Source of the DNA: JAJUJL01 sp041736465
GTDB taxonomy: Bacteria; Chloroflexota; Anaerolineae; Anaerolineales; UBA4823
NCBI GenBank assembly: GCA_041736465.1
Contig: JBGSTO010000266.1
Location: forward strand, 1-64,000
Reading direction: 5' to 3'
DNA length: 64,000 nucleotides
Each line of letters opens with the position of its first letter. Position 1 is the stretch's first letter. The notes beneath the pieces are model-generated. The model made no database searches, was not told the DNA's origin, and saw nothing but the letters and a program-made list of their open reading frames with translations. Below, in pieces: positions 1-7,758 of this stretch. A program made the translations under genes and the position numbers.

Positions 1-274
1 CCGTGGTGCAAATCTGGTGCAATCCAGCCGCCACAGCATGGAAAACTTGTAATCCGCGCACCTAACCACCCCCATATCTTGTAATCCTCGAAATTCCAGC
101 ACCATATGTACGCCCCGGGCATTATCAGCTGCGCCTTCGGATCAGAGGGTTGCGCGTTCGAGTCGTGCCGCGGGCGCTAGATGTGGGGGTGTAAAATCGT
201 TCGACCACCATATATGGGGGTAAAAACTCGTTGGTCGGACAAATCCCCCGATCCGTGGTGCAGATTGGTGCAAT
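1..274. repeat. short direct and inverted repeats around a tRNA remnant
   Basis: The first 274 bases contain no credible gene. A 22-23 nt direct repeat beginning CCGTGGTGCA and ending GGTGCAAT lies at 1-23 and 253-274. CCCCCATAT at 69-77 is the inverted copy of ATATGGGGG at 212-220. A motif TGGGGGT followed by AAAA and CG is repeated near 183-200 and 215-230. The repeats bracket a degenerate tRNA-like segment. This could be the scar of an integration event or a genome-dispersed intergenic repeat; one window cannot tell these apart. Confidence 0.45.
129..177 (+). pseudogene. degenerate 3' half of a tRNA-Arg(TCG)-like gene
   Basis: The segment resembles the anticodon arm, variable loop, T arm and 3' acceptor strand of a tRNA. 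CTTCGGA reads as an anticodon loop with TCG. It is flanked by CTGC and CAGAG remnants that each carry an extra or changed base, so the stem is imperfect. GCGCG-TTCGAGT-CGTGC forms a proper T arm, followed by an acceptor-like CGCGGGCG. No D arm or matching 5' acceptor strand is visible upstream. It is therefore a fragment rather than a working tRNA gene, possibly left by recombination at a tRNA 3' end. Confidence 0.4.
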
Positions 275-367
275 TTATTCACTCTCATGCATCATCGATA
301 CTCTTATTACCCTTCCCTGCAGACCACAAACCCATTCCTTAAGTACCTGACCTCCTGCTTTTCCATA

Positions 368-396
368 TTGACTCTTATCTTTTCCTGCGCGATAAT
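368..396 (+). promoter_or_regulatory. sigma-70 promoter of the GntR gene
   Basis: TTGACT at 368-373 and GATAAT at 391-396 are separated by exactly 17 bases, close to the sigma-70 consensus. The -10 box runs into the TGGTATACCA palindrome that follows, so a bound repressor would block RNA polymerase. The gene starts about 50 bases downstream. Confidence 0.7.
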
Positions 397-437
397 TGGT
401 ATACCATATACCATATACCATATATCATATACCAATT
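394..437 (+). promoter_or_regulatory. UxuR/FCD-type operator with tandem half-sites
   Basis: TGGTATACCA at 397-406 is a perfect palindrome. With its flanks (AATTGGTATACCAT) it matches the known AATTGGTATACCAATT operator of UxuR-type GntR/FCD regulators. It is followed by tandem ATACCAT-like units and closed at 429-437 by ATACCAATT, the inverted copy of the left edge AATTGGTAT. The array overlaps the -10 box and lies directly before a GntR/FCD gene, which suggests autoregulation. Binding by this particular protein is inferred. Confidence 0.65.
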
Positions 438-448
438 AACTTCATTTC

Positions 449-1153
449 ATGTCCAATCTCTTCGACCTCGGCAGCCCTCCAAAAATCCAACGTTCCTCCC
501 TGCGCGGCCAGGCGGTCAGCCTATTGCGCCACGCCATCACCAGCGGGCGCTTGCCCCCGGGCACCAAGCTGGTGGAGCGCGAAGTCGCAGAGCTGCTGGG
601 TATCAGCCGCGCCCCGGCCCGCGATGCGCTCATGGAGCTTGAAAAAGAAGGCCTGATCGAGACTCGCTCCTCCGGGCGGCATGTCATTGAGCTGAGCGAG
701 CGCGATATCCGCGAGCTGATGCAGGTGCGTCTGGTGCTGGAAACCCTGGCAGCCGAACTGGCAGTCGAGAATACCTGCCCGGAAAACTGTGCTGAGCTCG
801 AGGCCAACCTGGAGGAAATGCGCGCCGCCATCCAACGTCGCGATTATGCCGCTTACGTCGCCAGCGATGTGGACATGCACCAGTTGATCTGGGAGCAAAG
901 CGGAAACCATAAACTGCAGGCCGAGCTGAAGGCAATGATCGGGCCGATCTTCATGTTTGTGGCAGCCAACGCCGAATACTTCGATTGGAGCGAAGTCTAC
1001 GATCTGCATGACGACCTGGTGGCGGGCATCAAAGCCGGCGACAAAGCAGCAGTTCGCCAGCACATCCAGGTGCATATGGACAGCACCCTGCAGCGGTCGC
1101 TCAGCGCCTTTCGCCGGCGCATCCAATCCAGTCAAACTCCGGATTTCCCTTGA
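449..1153 (+). CDS. GntR-family regulator, FCD (FadR/UxuR) subfamily
   Basis: A 234-residue repressor of the FadR/FCD type. Residues about 12-75 form the winged helix-turn-helix (GQAVSLLRHAI, LVEREVAELLGISRAPARDA, LEKEGLIE). Residues about 80-220 form the helical FCD effector domain, with MHQLIWEQSGN and LHDDLVAGIKAGD contributing the usual metal and ligand His/Asp positions. FCD regulators commonly sense uronates, gluconate, lactate or related acids. The gene heads an ABC-transporter/sugar-acid cassette on the same strand and has a UxuR-like operator over its own promoter. It probably represses itself and the downstream genes; the ligand is unknown but a hexuronate-type acid fits the operator. 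Confidence 0.9.
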   Translation: MSNLFDLGSPPKIQRSSLRGQAVSLLRHAITSGRLPPGTKLVEREVAELLGISRAPARDALMELEKEGLIETRSSGRHVIELSERDIRELMQVRLVLETLAAELAVENTCPENCAELEANLEEMRAAIQRRDYAAYVASDVDMHQLIWEQSGNHKLQAELKAMIGPIFMFVAANAEYFDWSEVYDLHDDLVAGIKAGDKAAVRQHIQVHMDSTLQRSLSAFRRRIQSSQTPDFP

Positions 1154-1318
1154 GCCTTCCGGATTGATTTACACTACATACCCGACTTCTCACTCCCTCG
1201 CCCCATCTCAATGCTCGGAAAGGAGGCCACTGAACAAGAATCCCGCATCTCGCCGCATCCCTGATCTCAGCAACCGACACCCTTGCAACCCCTTTCGCAA
1301 TCGTATGGAGGAAGAAAA

Positions 1319-2638
1319 ATGACCAACAAACTCAGCCGCCGTGACTTTCTCAAGATCGGCCTGTTCGGTGTGAGCGCAGCCGCGCTCAGCCGCTGCGCCC
1401 CGCAGACTTCACAAAGCGACGCTGGAGAGACCGGCACAATGGTCTGGTGGCAGCCGATTGACAATCACTATGCTGCCTTTGAATACTTCAAGGGTAAGAA
1501 CCCCGATTTCCAGAAAAAATACCCCGCCATGCAAGTCGAGCTGGTGGAATATCCCTTCGTGGGCTTCGAAGCCAAGTTCCTGGCAGCCTTTGCCGGGCGC
1601 GAAAACGCTCCCGACATCTTCGTCGGGTTGGTTGCACCGTGGGCCGGGTGCGTGGGAGTGGCCGATCCGATGCCCCAAGACCTGGTGGAACTGTGCGAAA
1701 AGGAAATCGTAGGCGCTTTCCATAATGTAATGAAGTACCAGGGCACCTGGTACGGCTATCCTGATGGTCCCACCAACGGCCTGGGCAGCATGTTGTACTA
1801 CAACACCGAGCACTTCGCCGCAGCCGGATTGAGCGGTCCGCCTCAGACAATGGATGAGTTGTACGAATACGCCAAGCTGTTAGCCCAAGTGGATGGCGCC
1901 GGTAATGTCACCCGCTCTGGTTTCGCCCACCGCTACAACGATGCCCGCGGCGCCGGCAGCGGCAGCAAGATCATTCCCTTCCTGCATGCTTTTGGCGCGC
2001 GCATCTACGACCTGGCCAATAATAAGGCGGAGGGCGTGGCGAACTCCGATGCTGCTATCGAGGCGCTTGTTTTCGCACAGAAGCTGGTGAAAGAAAACCT
2101 ATCCAGCATTACCCTGGGTATGCCCGAAGCGCAGTTTGCCGCTAATCAGGCCTCCATGTTCTTCCGCGAGTCCTTTATGGTAGGCTGGCTGGCGACGAAT
2201 GGTCCGGACATTAAGTACGAAGTCTCGCATGTGCCCGGGGCGGTCTCGGATGCCATGGGCGCCACTGGTGTTGTGGACTGGGCCATCATGGTCAACAAGT
2301 TTAGCGAGCGCAAAGATGCCGCCTGGGATTACCTCCGCACTGCGGTCGCGACCCAGGAAGGCGACCTGGAAGCCTCCAAGCTCAACGGCTCGCCGGTCGC
2401 CTGGAAGTCGAACTGGGATTCAGAGCACATGCAGAGCCGGCGTGATTACAACGCGCTCAAATACGCAGCAGATCACTTCGTGGACGCCCAGTACACACAC
2501 GCCCGCCACCAGGAGTTGGGCGACCGGCATGCTCTGGCTATCCAGGAGATCCTGCTGCTGCAGAAAGAGCCCAAACAGGCTCTGGATGAGGCTGCCAAGG
2601 ATATGCAGGCCATTATGGATAAAGGCCCCTGCGGATAA
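1319..2638 (+). CDS. ABC transporter sugar-binding protein (family 1), Tat-like signal
   Basis: A 439-residue extracellular solute-binding protein of the carbohydrate class. ATG at 1319 is preferred over the in-frame upstream start because GGAGGAAG lies just before it. The N terminus has a twin-arginine motif (SRRDFLKIG), a hydrophobic stretch and then LSRC, where a lipoprotein cysteine would be expected. Arg at -1 is unusual for a lipobox, so lipid anchoring is uncertain. The mature part has the normal two-lobe length and features such as YGYPDGPTNGLGSMLYYNT. Two MalF/MalG-like permeases follow. No ATPase gene is nearby, so a shared MsmK-type ATPase is presumed. The substrate is likely a sugar or sugar acid. 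Confidence 0.9.
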   Translation: MTNKLSRRDFLKIGLFGVSAAALSRCAPQTSQSDAGETGTMVWWQPIDNHYAAFEYFKGKNPDFQKKYPAMQVELVEYPFVGFEAKFLAAFAGRENAPDIFVGLVAPWAGCVGVADPMPQDLVELCEKEIVGAFHNVMKYQGTWYGYPDGPTNGLGSMLYYNTEHFAAAGLSGPPQTMDELYEYAKLLAQVDGAGNVTRSGFAHRYNDARGAGSGSKIIPFLHAFGARIYDLANNKAEGVANSDAAIEALVFAQKLVKENLSSITLGMPEAQFAANQASMFFRESFMVGWLATNGPDIKYEVSHVPGAVSDAMGATGVVDWAIMVNKFSERKDAAWDYLRTAVATQEGDLEASKLNGSPVAWKSNWDSEHMQSRRDYNALKYAADHFVDAQYTHARHQELGDRHALAIQEILLLQKEPKQALDEAAKDMQAIMDKGPCG

Positions 2639-2794
2639 ATTGGTTCACGCCAGCATTTCGGGCGTGTCCCCACTTCCTCGAGAGAAAACGAACCATGAAA
2701 GCCCTGCCAAGACGCTAACACCGCACCCAGCGGGGCTTTCACCGGAATATCAGTATTCCGCCTTCCCCTGGCTTATGTTTTCTCTCCTCTAACC

Positions 2795-2827
2795 GGTTCC
2801 CCGGTGCGAAGTTTGCGCCGGGGAACC
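2795..2827 (+). other. intercistronic hairpin between binding protein and permease genes
   Basis: GGTTCCCCGG pairs with CCGGGGAACC (10 base pairs, extended by GCG/CGC around one bulged T), with a loop near GAAGTTT. No U-tract follows, so it is not a simple terminator. Hairpins here in ABC operons often protect the binding-protein part of the mRNA and give it higher expression than the permeases. That role is inferred. A smaller hairpin, GGAATA-TCAG-TATTCC, lies about 45 bases upstream. Confidence 0.6.
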
Positions 2828-2858
2828 CACCCGGCACGAGTTGCGGAGAACGAAGATC

Positions 2859-3836
2859 ATGCCACCTGGCGCCAGTCCATTACCCCAGAAGCATCGAACA
2901 GGATCGAATTCCGCCCCTCGAAGCCTGTGGCGCTATATAGCTGGCGTGCTTACCGGTCACACCCTGGTCGACCGGGAAGCGCGCACCGCATACCTGTTCA
3001 CGCTGCCGACCTTCATTTATGTTGTCATTATTTTCTTCCTGCCTGCCGGCTATACGCTGCTTCTTTCCACACACAACTGGAACATTTCCGGGCTGGGGCG
3101 CTTCGTGGGCATGGCGAACTTTCTCGAGCTGGCGCGCGATTCGGTATTCATCAAAAGCCTCGGCAACACGTTGGTCTTCTCTCTGCTCAGCGTACCTTTC
3201 ACCCTGCTGTGCGGCCTGCTGGCAGCTCTTGCTTTTCAATCGCGGGTAAAGCTGCCGCTGCGCAGCCTGTTCAAAGCCAGCTATTTCGTGCCGCTGGTAG
3301 TTTCGCTGGTGGCTGTAGCTTTCGTATGGAAATGGATGTTTAATCCATCCATTGGTCTGCTCAACAATATCCTGCGCTCCTTGAGCCTCCCGGAGCAAGG
3401 CTTTTTGGACGATTCCGGGCAGGTGCTGCCTTCCCTGGCAGTGATGTACGTGTGGGCGCGCCTGGGATTTGCCATGGTGATCTTCATCGCCGGATTGGAG
3501 GGCATCTCACAAGATTACTATGACGCCGCCGCCATCGATGGCGCCAGCCGCTGGCAGCAGTTCCGCACGATCACCTTCCCGCTGCTCAACCCGCAGATCA
3601 TCCTGGTGCTGATCCTGGAAATGATCACCTCGCTGCGCACCTTCGATCTGCCCTACATCGCTGCCCAGGGAGGGCCAGCCAATGCCAGCCGCACGGTGGT
3701 GCTGCACATCTACGACTCTGCCTTTCAATATTTTCGCATGGGCAGCGCGGCTGCCGGGGCAATCATTTTATTCTGTATTATCCTGGGGCTGACCCTGCTG
3801 CAGCGCCGTCTGTTCTCGCGGCGCATCGAGTATTAG
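2859..3836 (+). CDS. ABC transporter permease, MalF type
   Basis: A 325-residue inner-membrane permease with about six transmembrane segments. The first is near residues 48-68 (LFTLPTFIYVVIIFFLPAGY). The EAA loop that docks the ATPase is visible at DYYDAAAIDGASRWQQF followed by ITFPLL. The start is placed at ATG 2859, with GGAG about ten bases upstream; a TTG six codons earlier is possible. It pairs with the next permease to form the channel for the solute delivered by the binding protein encoded at 1319. Length and topology are normal for the carbohydrate permease family. Confidence 0.9.
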   Translation: MPPGASPLPQKHRTGSNSAPRSLWRYIAGVLTGHTLVDREARTAYLFTLPTFIYVVIIFFLPAGYTLLLSTHNWNISGLGRFVGMANFLELARDSVFIKSLGNTLVFSLLSVPFTLLCGLLAALAFQSRVKLPLRSLFKASYFVPLVVSLVAVAFVWKWMFNPSIGLLNNILRSLSLPEQGFLDDSGQVLPSLAVMYVWARLGFAMVIFIAGLEGISQDYYDAAAIDGASRWQQFRTITFPLLNPQIILVLILEMITSLRTFDLPYIAAQGGPANASRTVVLHIYDSAFQYFRMGSAAAGAIILFCIILGLTLLQRRLFSRRIEY

Positions 3837-3846
3837 AGGAGAAGCC

Positions 3847-4767
3847 ATGAACTCCCAAAGAGTCCCTCAAATCTCCTCCACCTCCTCACCAGCGCCCCGT
3901 CGCACCTCCTGGCTCAGCCGGGGAAAATTATCTGCGCCGCGAGCCAAAGCTTACCTGAGCAAGCTGCTGGTCTTCCTGGCAGCCACGCTGGGTTTGGTAG
4001 TGATGCTTTGGCCTCTGGCCTGGACGGTGCTCACCTCACTGAAGCAGCCCCAGGAAGTGCATCGCTTTCCCATCACCTGGCTGCCGGATAACTGGTTCTA
4101 TTTCCAGAACTATATCGATCTGTTCACCAGGTATCCGATGCCGCGCTGGCTGCTCAACTCTACCATTTTAACAGTTATCTCAGTGGTCTCCAGCCTGTTC
4201 TTCTCGGCCATCTCAGGCTATGCCTTCGCCAAGCTGCGATTCCGCGGCAAAGAGTTCCTGTTCGTCTCGGTTATCGCCCTGCTGATGATGCCCCCGGAGA
4301 TCACCCTGGTGCCGCTCTATCTGATGTTTAATTGGGCCGGCCTGGTAAATACCTACCCTGGCATCATCGGTTCCAACTGGATGAGCGTGGTGGGGGTGTT
4401 CATCATGCGCCAGTTCATGGAAACCATCCCCAACGACTATATCGACGCCGCGCGCATCGACGGCGCCAACGAATTCCAGGTCTTCGCCCAGGTGGCGCTG
4501 CCGCTTACCGTACCGGGATTCGTCACCCTGGCGGTGCTCAAGACCATACTCTCGTGGAACGATTTTTTGTGGCCGCTGGTGATGGCTACCCGCACCGAGA
4601 TGATGCCCATCACGGTTGGCATCCAGATCTTCAGCACAGCTTTCTACGTGGAATACACCCTGGTAACCGCAGGCGCGGTAATCTCCATGCTGCCGTTGAT
4701 TATTATGTTCCTGTTTCTGCAGCGCTGGGTAATGCAGTCGATGATGCTGGTAGGGATGAAGGGTTAA
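3847..4767 (+). CDS. ABC transporter permease, MalG type
   Basis: A 306-residue permease with six predicted membrane spans. The first is at about residues 38-60, after a basic, Ser/Pro-rich cytoplasmic N terminus. The EAA loop reads DYIDAARIDGANEFQVF followed by ALPL. GAGGAGAAG lies directly before the ATG, and the gene follows the MalF-type permease by ten bases, so they are translated together. The C terminus (RWVMQSMMLVGMKG) is typical of the MalG subfamily. It forms the second half of the transmembrane channel; the ATPase partner is not encoded in this cassette. Confidence 0.9.
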   Translation: MNSQRVPQISSTSSPAPRRTSWLSRGKLSAPRAKAYLSKLLVFLAATLGLVVMLWPLAWTVLTSLKQPQEVHRFPITWLPDNWFYFQNYIDLFTRYPMPRWLLNSTILTVISVVSSLFFSAISGYAFAKLRFRGKEFLFVSVIALLMMPPEITLVPLYLMFNWAGLVNTYPGIIGSNWMSVVGVFIMRQFMETIPNDYIDAARIDGANEFQVFAQVALPLTVPGFVTLAVLKTILSWNDFLWPLVMATRTEMMPITVGIQIFSTAFYVEYTLVTAGAVISMLPLIIMFLFLQRWVMQSMMLVGMKG

Positions 4768-4772
4768 GGCGA

Positions 4773-5894
4773 ATGGCAAGCTTACCGCGAGACTGGAGCC
4801 TGCTGCAGCGGCGCCACCGCGCCTTTTGGGAGTGCGCTGAAATCGACCGGCCTCTGGTCGGGCTGACCTACGAGTACTACGTCGATACCGAGCTGGTTGC
4901 CGCGGCGATGGGCGACGGCGAGCTGCTCCCCGAGCACATCGACCCCCGCCCGCTGCTGGGCGAATACGATCGCGTGGCAGCCGCCCGCGAGCTTGCTGGC
5001 GACGATGTGATTGCTGTGGCTGAGCCGCTGTTGGGCATTCCCTGGCTGGAAGCCATCTGCGGCTGCCGCGTGCTGGTGGCGGATGGCAAAAGCCTTTGGC
5101 CTGCCCCGCCAGAAACTCCTCCAGGCGAGATTCGCTTCTCGCAAGACAATCCCTGGTTCCGCAAGCTGCTGCAGGTGATCCAGGCGGTGGTGGCGCAAGC
5201 AAACGGACGCTATGCCGTGAGCTTGAGCCATCTGCGCGGCCCATCCGACGTGCTGGTAGCCCTGCTGGGTTCGCAATCCATGTTCTACACCTTCTTCGAC
5301 CAGCCCGAGCGCATCCACCGGCTGGCAGGACAGGCGGCTGCCGTCTGGCAGCAGGTGGCCCAGGCGCAAACGGCCCTCGTACCAGCTTACCGCGGCGGCT
5401 ACGCCGTTCGCCAGTTCGGACTGTGGGCGCCGCAGCGCGCCGCCTGGCTGCAGGACGACACCTCCGGGATGATCTCGCTCGGCCAGTACCGACAGCTCTT
5501 TCTGGATGCAATCCGAGCCATGTCCATCTTCCCGTACGGCGTACTGCACCTGCACATTCCCTCCCTGCACCTGGCAGAGACTTTCGCGCAGATCGAAGGC
5601 GTAAGGGCGATTAACCTCTACTTTGACTCGCCGACCCGCAGCATACAGGATGCACTCCCAACCCTGCGAACGCTGCAAGCCCAGCGCATGCCCTTGATCC
5701 TGGCAAAGGATGTGTATGCAGGCTTCAACCTGGATGAGTACGCCGAGATATTGGATGGCCTCTCGCCGCGCGGCCTGAGCGTGCATCTGAAAGCCGAAAC
5801 ACTCGAAGAAGCCCATGCTGTGATGGAGTTCGTGAACCGCTGGGGAGCAGGCAAGGGGCGCCACCAGCATTCCGCCCCCAGGTCAGGGGAGTGA
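4773..5894 (+). CDS. divergent URO-D-fold protein
   Basis: A 373-residue protein with the size and layout of the uroporphyrinogen decarboxylase / cobalamin-dependent methyltransferase fold. Signs include YAVSLSHLRGPSDVLVALLG in the middle and a C-terminal half built on repeated strand-helix units. ATG at 4773, five bases after the permease stop, gives a family-like N terminus. Zinc-ligand positions of MtaA-type enzymes are not kept: the HxC position reads HLHIPS and the late Cys is absent. The active-site N terminus of true HemE is also not recognisable. Its place directly after an ABC importer and before a hydroxyacid dehydrogenase suggests a role with the imported compound. The reaction is unknown. 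Confidence 0.7.
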   Translation: MASLPRDWSLLQRRHRAFWECAEIDRPLVGLTYEYYVDTELVAAAMGDGELLPEHIDPRPLLGEYDRVAAARELAGDDVIAVAEPLLGIPWLEAICGCRVLVADGKSLWPAPPETPPGEIRFSQDNPWFRKLLQVIQAVVAQANGRYAVSLSHLRGPSDVLVALLGSQSMFYTFFDQPERIHRLAGQAAAVWQQVAQAQTALVPAYRGGYAVRQFGLWAPQRAAWLQDDTSGMISLGQYRQLFLDAIRAMSIFPYGVLHLHIPSLHLAETFAQIEGVRAINLYFDSPTRSIQDALPTLRTLQAQRMPLILAKDVYAGFNLDEYAEILDGLSPRGLSVHLKAETLEEAHAVMEFVNRWGAGKGRHQHSAPRSGE

Positions 5895-5899
5895 GCGCC

Positions 5900-6937
5900 A
5901 TGCTGCGAGCAGTGCTGGTGGATTACGATGGCGATCTTTTCGATCTGATACCGGATGTGCGCCTCGGGATGGAAGCGCGCCTGTCCCAAGTCGGGGCAGA
6001 ATTCCAGGCGCACCAGCTCCGCAATCAGGAAGAAGTACTGCAAGCCGCCGCACAGGCAGACCTGGTGCTGATCCAGTCGCTGCGCCCGCTGCTCGATGTG
6101 GTAGTCATCGAAAATCTGGAACGCTGCCGGGGTATCATCCGGGTGGGTATCGGCTATGACAGTGTAGATGTAGCCGCCGCCACCCTTTCGGGCATTCCGG
6201 TGAGCAACGTGGTGGGCTGGTGCGATCACGAGGTAGCCGAGCACGCCTTGGGTCTGATGCTGGACTGCGCCAGGAGGCTCTCGCTGCTGGATCGCAGTGT
6301 ACGCAGCGGCGAGTGGTCACGCTCCCTGGGGCGTCCGGCACGCCGTGTTTCAGGCAAGACCCTGGGATTGGTTGGCCTGGGGCGCATCGGCGGCATGCTG
6401 GCACGCAAAGCGGTAGGGCTGGGACTGCAGGTGCTGGCCTACGATCCGCACCTGCAAGCAGATGAAATTCGCCGTCGCGGAGCACAGGCTGCCAGCCTGG
6501 ATGACTTGCTGGCAAACAGCGATTTCGTCAGCCTGCACGTGCCGTTGAGCGCCGCGACCCACCGGCTTATCGGCGCCGCCGAGCTGGCGCAGATGAGACC
6601 AGGCGCAGTGCTGATCAATACCAGCCGGGGCAGCGTACTGGACGAAGCCGCCTTGTGCGAGGCTCTGGCAAAAGGCCATCTGGGCGCCGCCGGGCTGGAT
6701 GTCTTTGCCGAAGAACCTCTGCCTGCAAACAGCCCGCTGCGCCGGTTCGAAAACGTGATCTTAACGCCGCACCTGGGCAGCTACTCCCAGGAAGCGGTGG
6801 CAGAAATGTATCTTCAGAGCGCCGCCCTGGCTGCCAGGCTGCTGTCCGGTCAGTGGGTGGAGAGCATCGTCAATCCGCAGGTACGCCCGCAGGCCGAAGC
6901 TCGCTGGCGCAGCCTGAACGCACAGAGAGGTGGGTAA
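5900..6937 (+). CDS. D-isomer-specific 2-hydroxyacid dehydrogenase
   Basis: A 345-residue NAD-dependent dehydrogenase of the phosphoglycerate dehydrogenase/CtBP group. The Rossmann motif is GLVGLGRIGG at about residue 152. Catalytic residues are Arg in INTSRGSVLD, Glu in FAEEPL and His in TPHLGSYS. ATG at 5900 is favoured because AGGGGAG lies about eight bases before it. A GTG at 5891 overlaps the previous stop as GTGA but would have no room for a ribosome site. It probably interconverts a 2-keto acid and a D-2-hydroxy acid in the pathway served by the upstream transporter. The exact substrate cannot be read from sequence. Confidence 0.9.
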   Translation: MLRAVLVDYDGDLFDLIPDVRLGMEARLSQVGAEFQAHQLRNQEEVLQAAAQADLVLIQSLRPLLDVVVIENLERCRGIIRVGIGYDSVDVAAATLSGIPVSNVVGWCDHEVAEHALGLMLDCARRLSLLDRSVRSGEWSRSLGRPARRVSGKTLGLVGLGRIGGMLARKAVGLGLQVLAYDPHLQADEIRRRGAQAASLDDLLANSDFVSLHVPLSAATHRLIGAAELAQMRPGAVLINTSRGSVLDEAALCEALAKGHLGAAGLDVFAEEPLPANSPLRRFENVILTPHLGSYSQEAVAEMYLQSAALAARLLSGQWVESIVNPQVRPQAEARWRSLNAQRGG

Positions 6938-6939
6938 GC

Positions 6940-7752
6940 ATGCTGTTCCCCAATCCGATTAAAAAAATTATCCAGGAAGGCCGCCTGGCTGTCGGCACCA
7001 TGATCGTCCAGGTGCGCGAGGCTGCCATTATCCAGCTGTTTGCCCAATACGGTCTCGACTTTGTCTTTATCGACATGGAGCACGGACCCTACTCGCTTGA
7101 AACCGCTGCTGATCTGATTCAGGTAGCGCGGCTGGCGGGCGTCGTCCCCCTGGTGCGGGTGGGCGAAACACGCTACCACCAGTATTCAGCCATTCTGGAT
7201 GCCGGAGCGCTGGGCATCATGACCCCGCGCGTGGAGAGCGTCGAGCAAATTAGGGCTATCAACCGCTTCATGAAGTATCCACCCGAAGGCGAGCGCGGTT
7301 TCAGCCGCCTGGCAGCGCACGTAGATTTCGCCGATATCGATTTCCACGATTATGTGAAACAGGCCAACCGCAACATCTTGAACATCATCCAGATCGAGAG
7401 CAAGCTGGCGGTAGATCGCCTGGAGGCGCTGATCGCCGAGCCAGGCGTGGACGCCGTAGTGGTAGGTGTAGATGACCTGGCGCTCTCGCTGAACGTGCCC
7501 GGCGAAACCCGCAACGGCCTGGTAGAAGATATGCTCGTGCGCATCGTGGAGGCTTGCAACGCCCGGGGTATTCCCTGGGGGCTGCATGTGCCGGACGTAG
7601 ATCGCCTGGAATACTGGATTGGACACGGCATGCGGCTGGCAATCTATTCATCCGATATCTGGATGCTGCAAAAAGCACTGCGCACGGACGTGCAGCGTTT
7701 ACGCAGCCACTCCACGCGGGCAAGTTCGCCGCTCACACAGCTTCCCGGATAA
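6940..7752 (+). CDS. HpcH/HpaI-family class II aldolase
   Basis: A 270-residue aldolase of the 2-keto-3-deoxy sugar-acid / 4-hydroxy-2-oxoheptanedioate family. Hallmarks are FIDMEHGPYSLETA (substrate loop), PLVRVGE (Arg for the carboxylate), DAGALGIMTPRVES, and metal ligands Glu in IQIESK and Asp in VGVDDLALSLNVPGE. The usual GPxDL motif is VDDL here, so the metal site is kept but the loop differs. The start at 6940 is two bases after the preceding stop, with an AGAGAGG-like ribosome site inside that gene. It likely cleaves a 2-keto-3-deoxy acid to pyruvate plus an aldehyde, giving this cassette its retro-aldol step. Direction and substrate are inferred. Confidence 0.88.
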   Translation: MLFPNPIKKIIQEGRLAVGTMIVQVREAAIIQLFAQYGLDFVFIDMEHGPYSLETAADLIQVARLAGVVPLVRVGETRYHQYSAILDAGALGIMTPRVESVEQIRAINRFMKYPPEGERGFSRLAAHVDFADIDFHDYVKQANRNILNIIQIESKLAVDRLEALIAEPGVDAVVVGVDDLALSLNVPGETRNGLVEDMLVRIVEACNARGIPWGLHVPDVDRLEYWIGHGMRLAIYSSDIWMLQKALRTDVQRLRSHSTRASSPLTQLPG

Positions 7753-7758
7753 GAGCCC

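Noticed and set aside
4213..5511. 432-codon - strand ORF
   Set aside because: Spans the end of a permease and a URO-D gene on the opposite strand and is rich in Arg, Pro and Gly, as expected of a GC-rich shadow frame.
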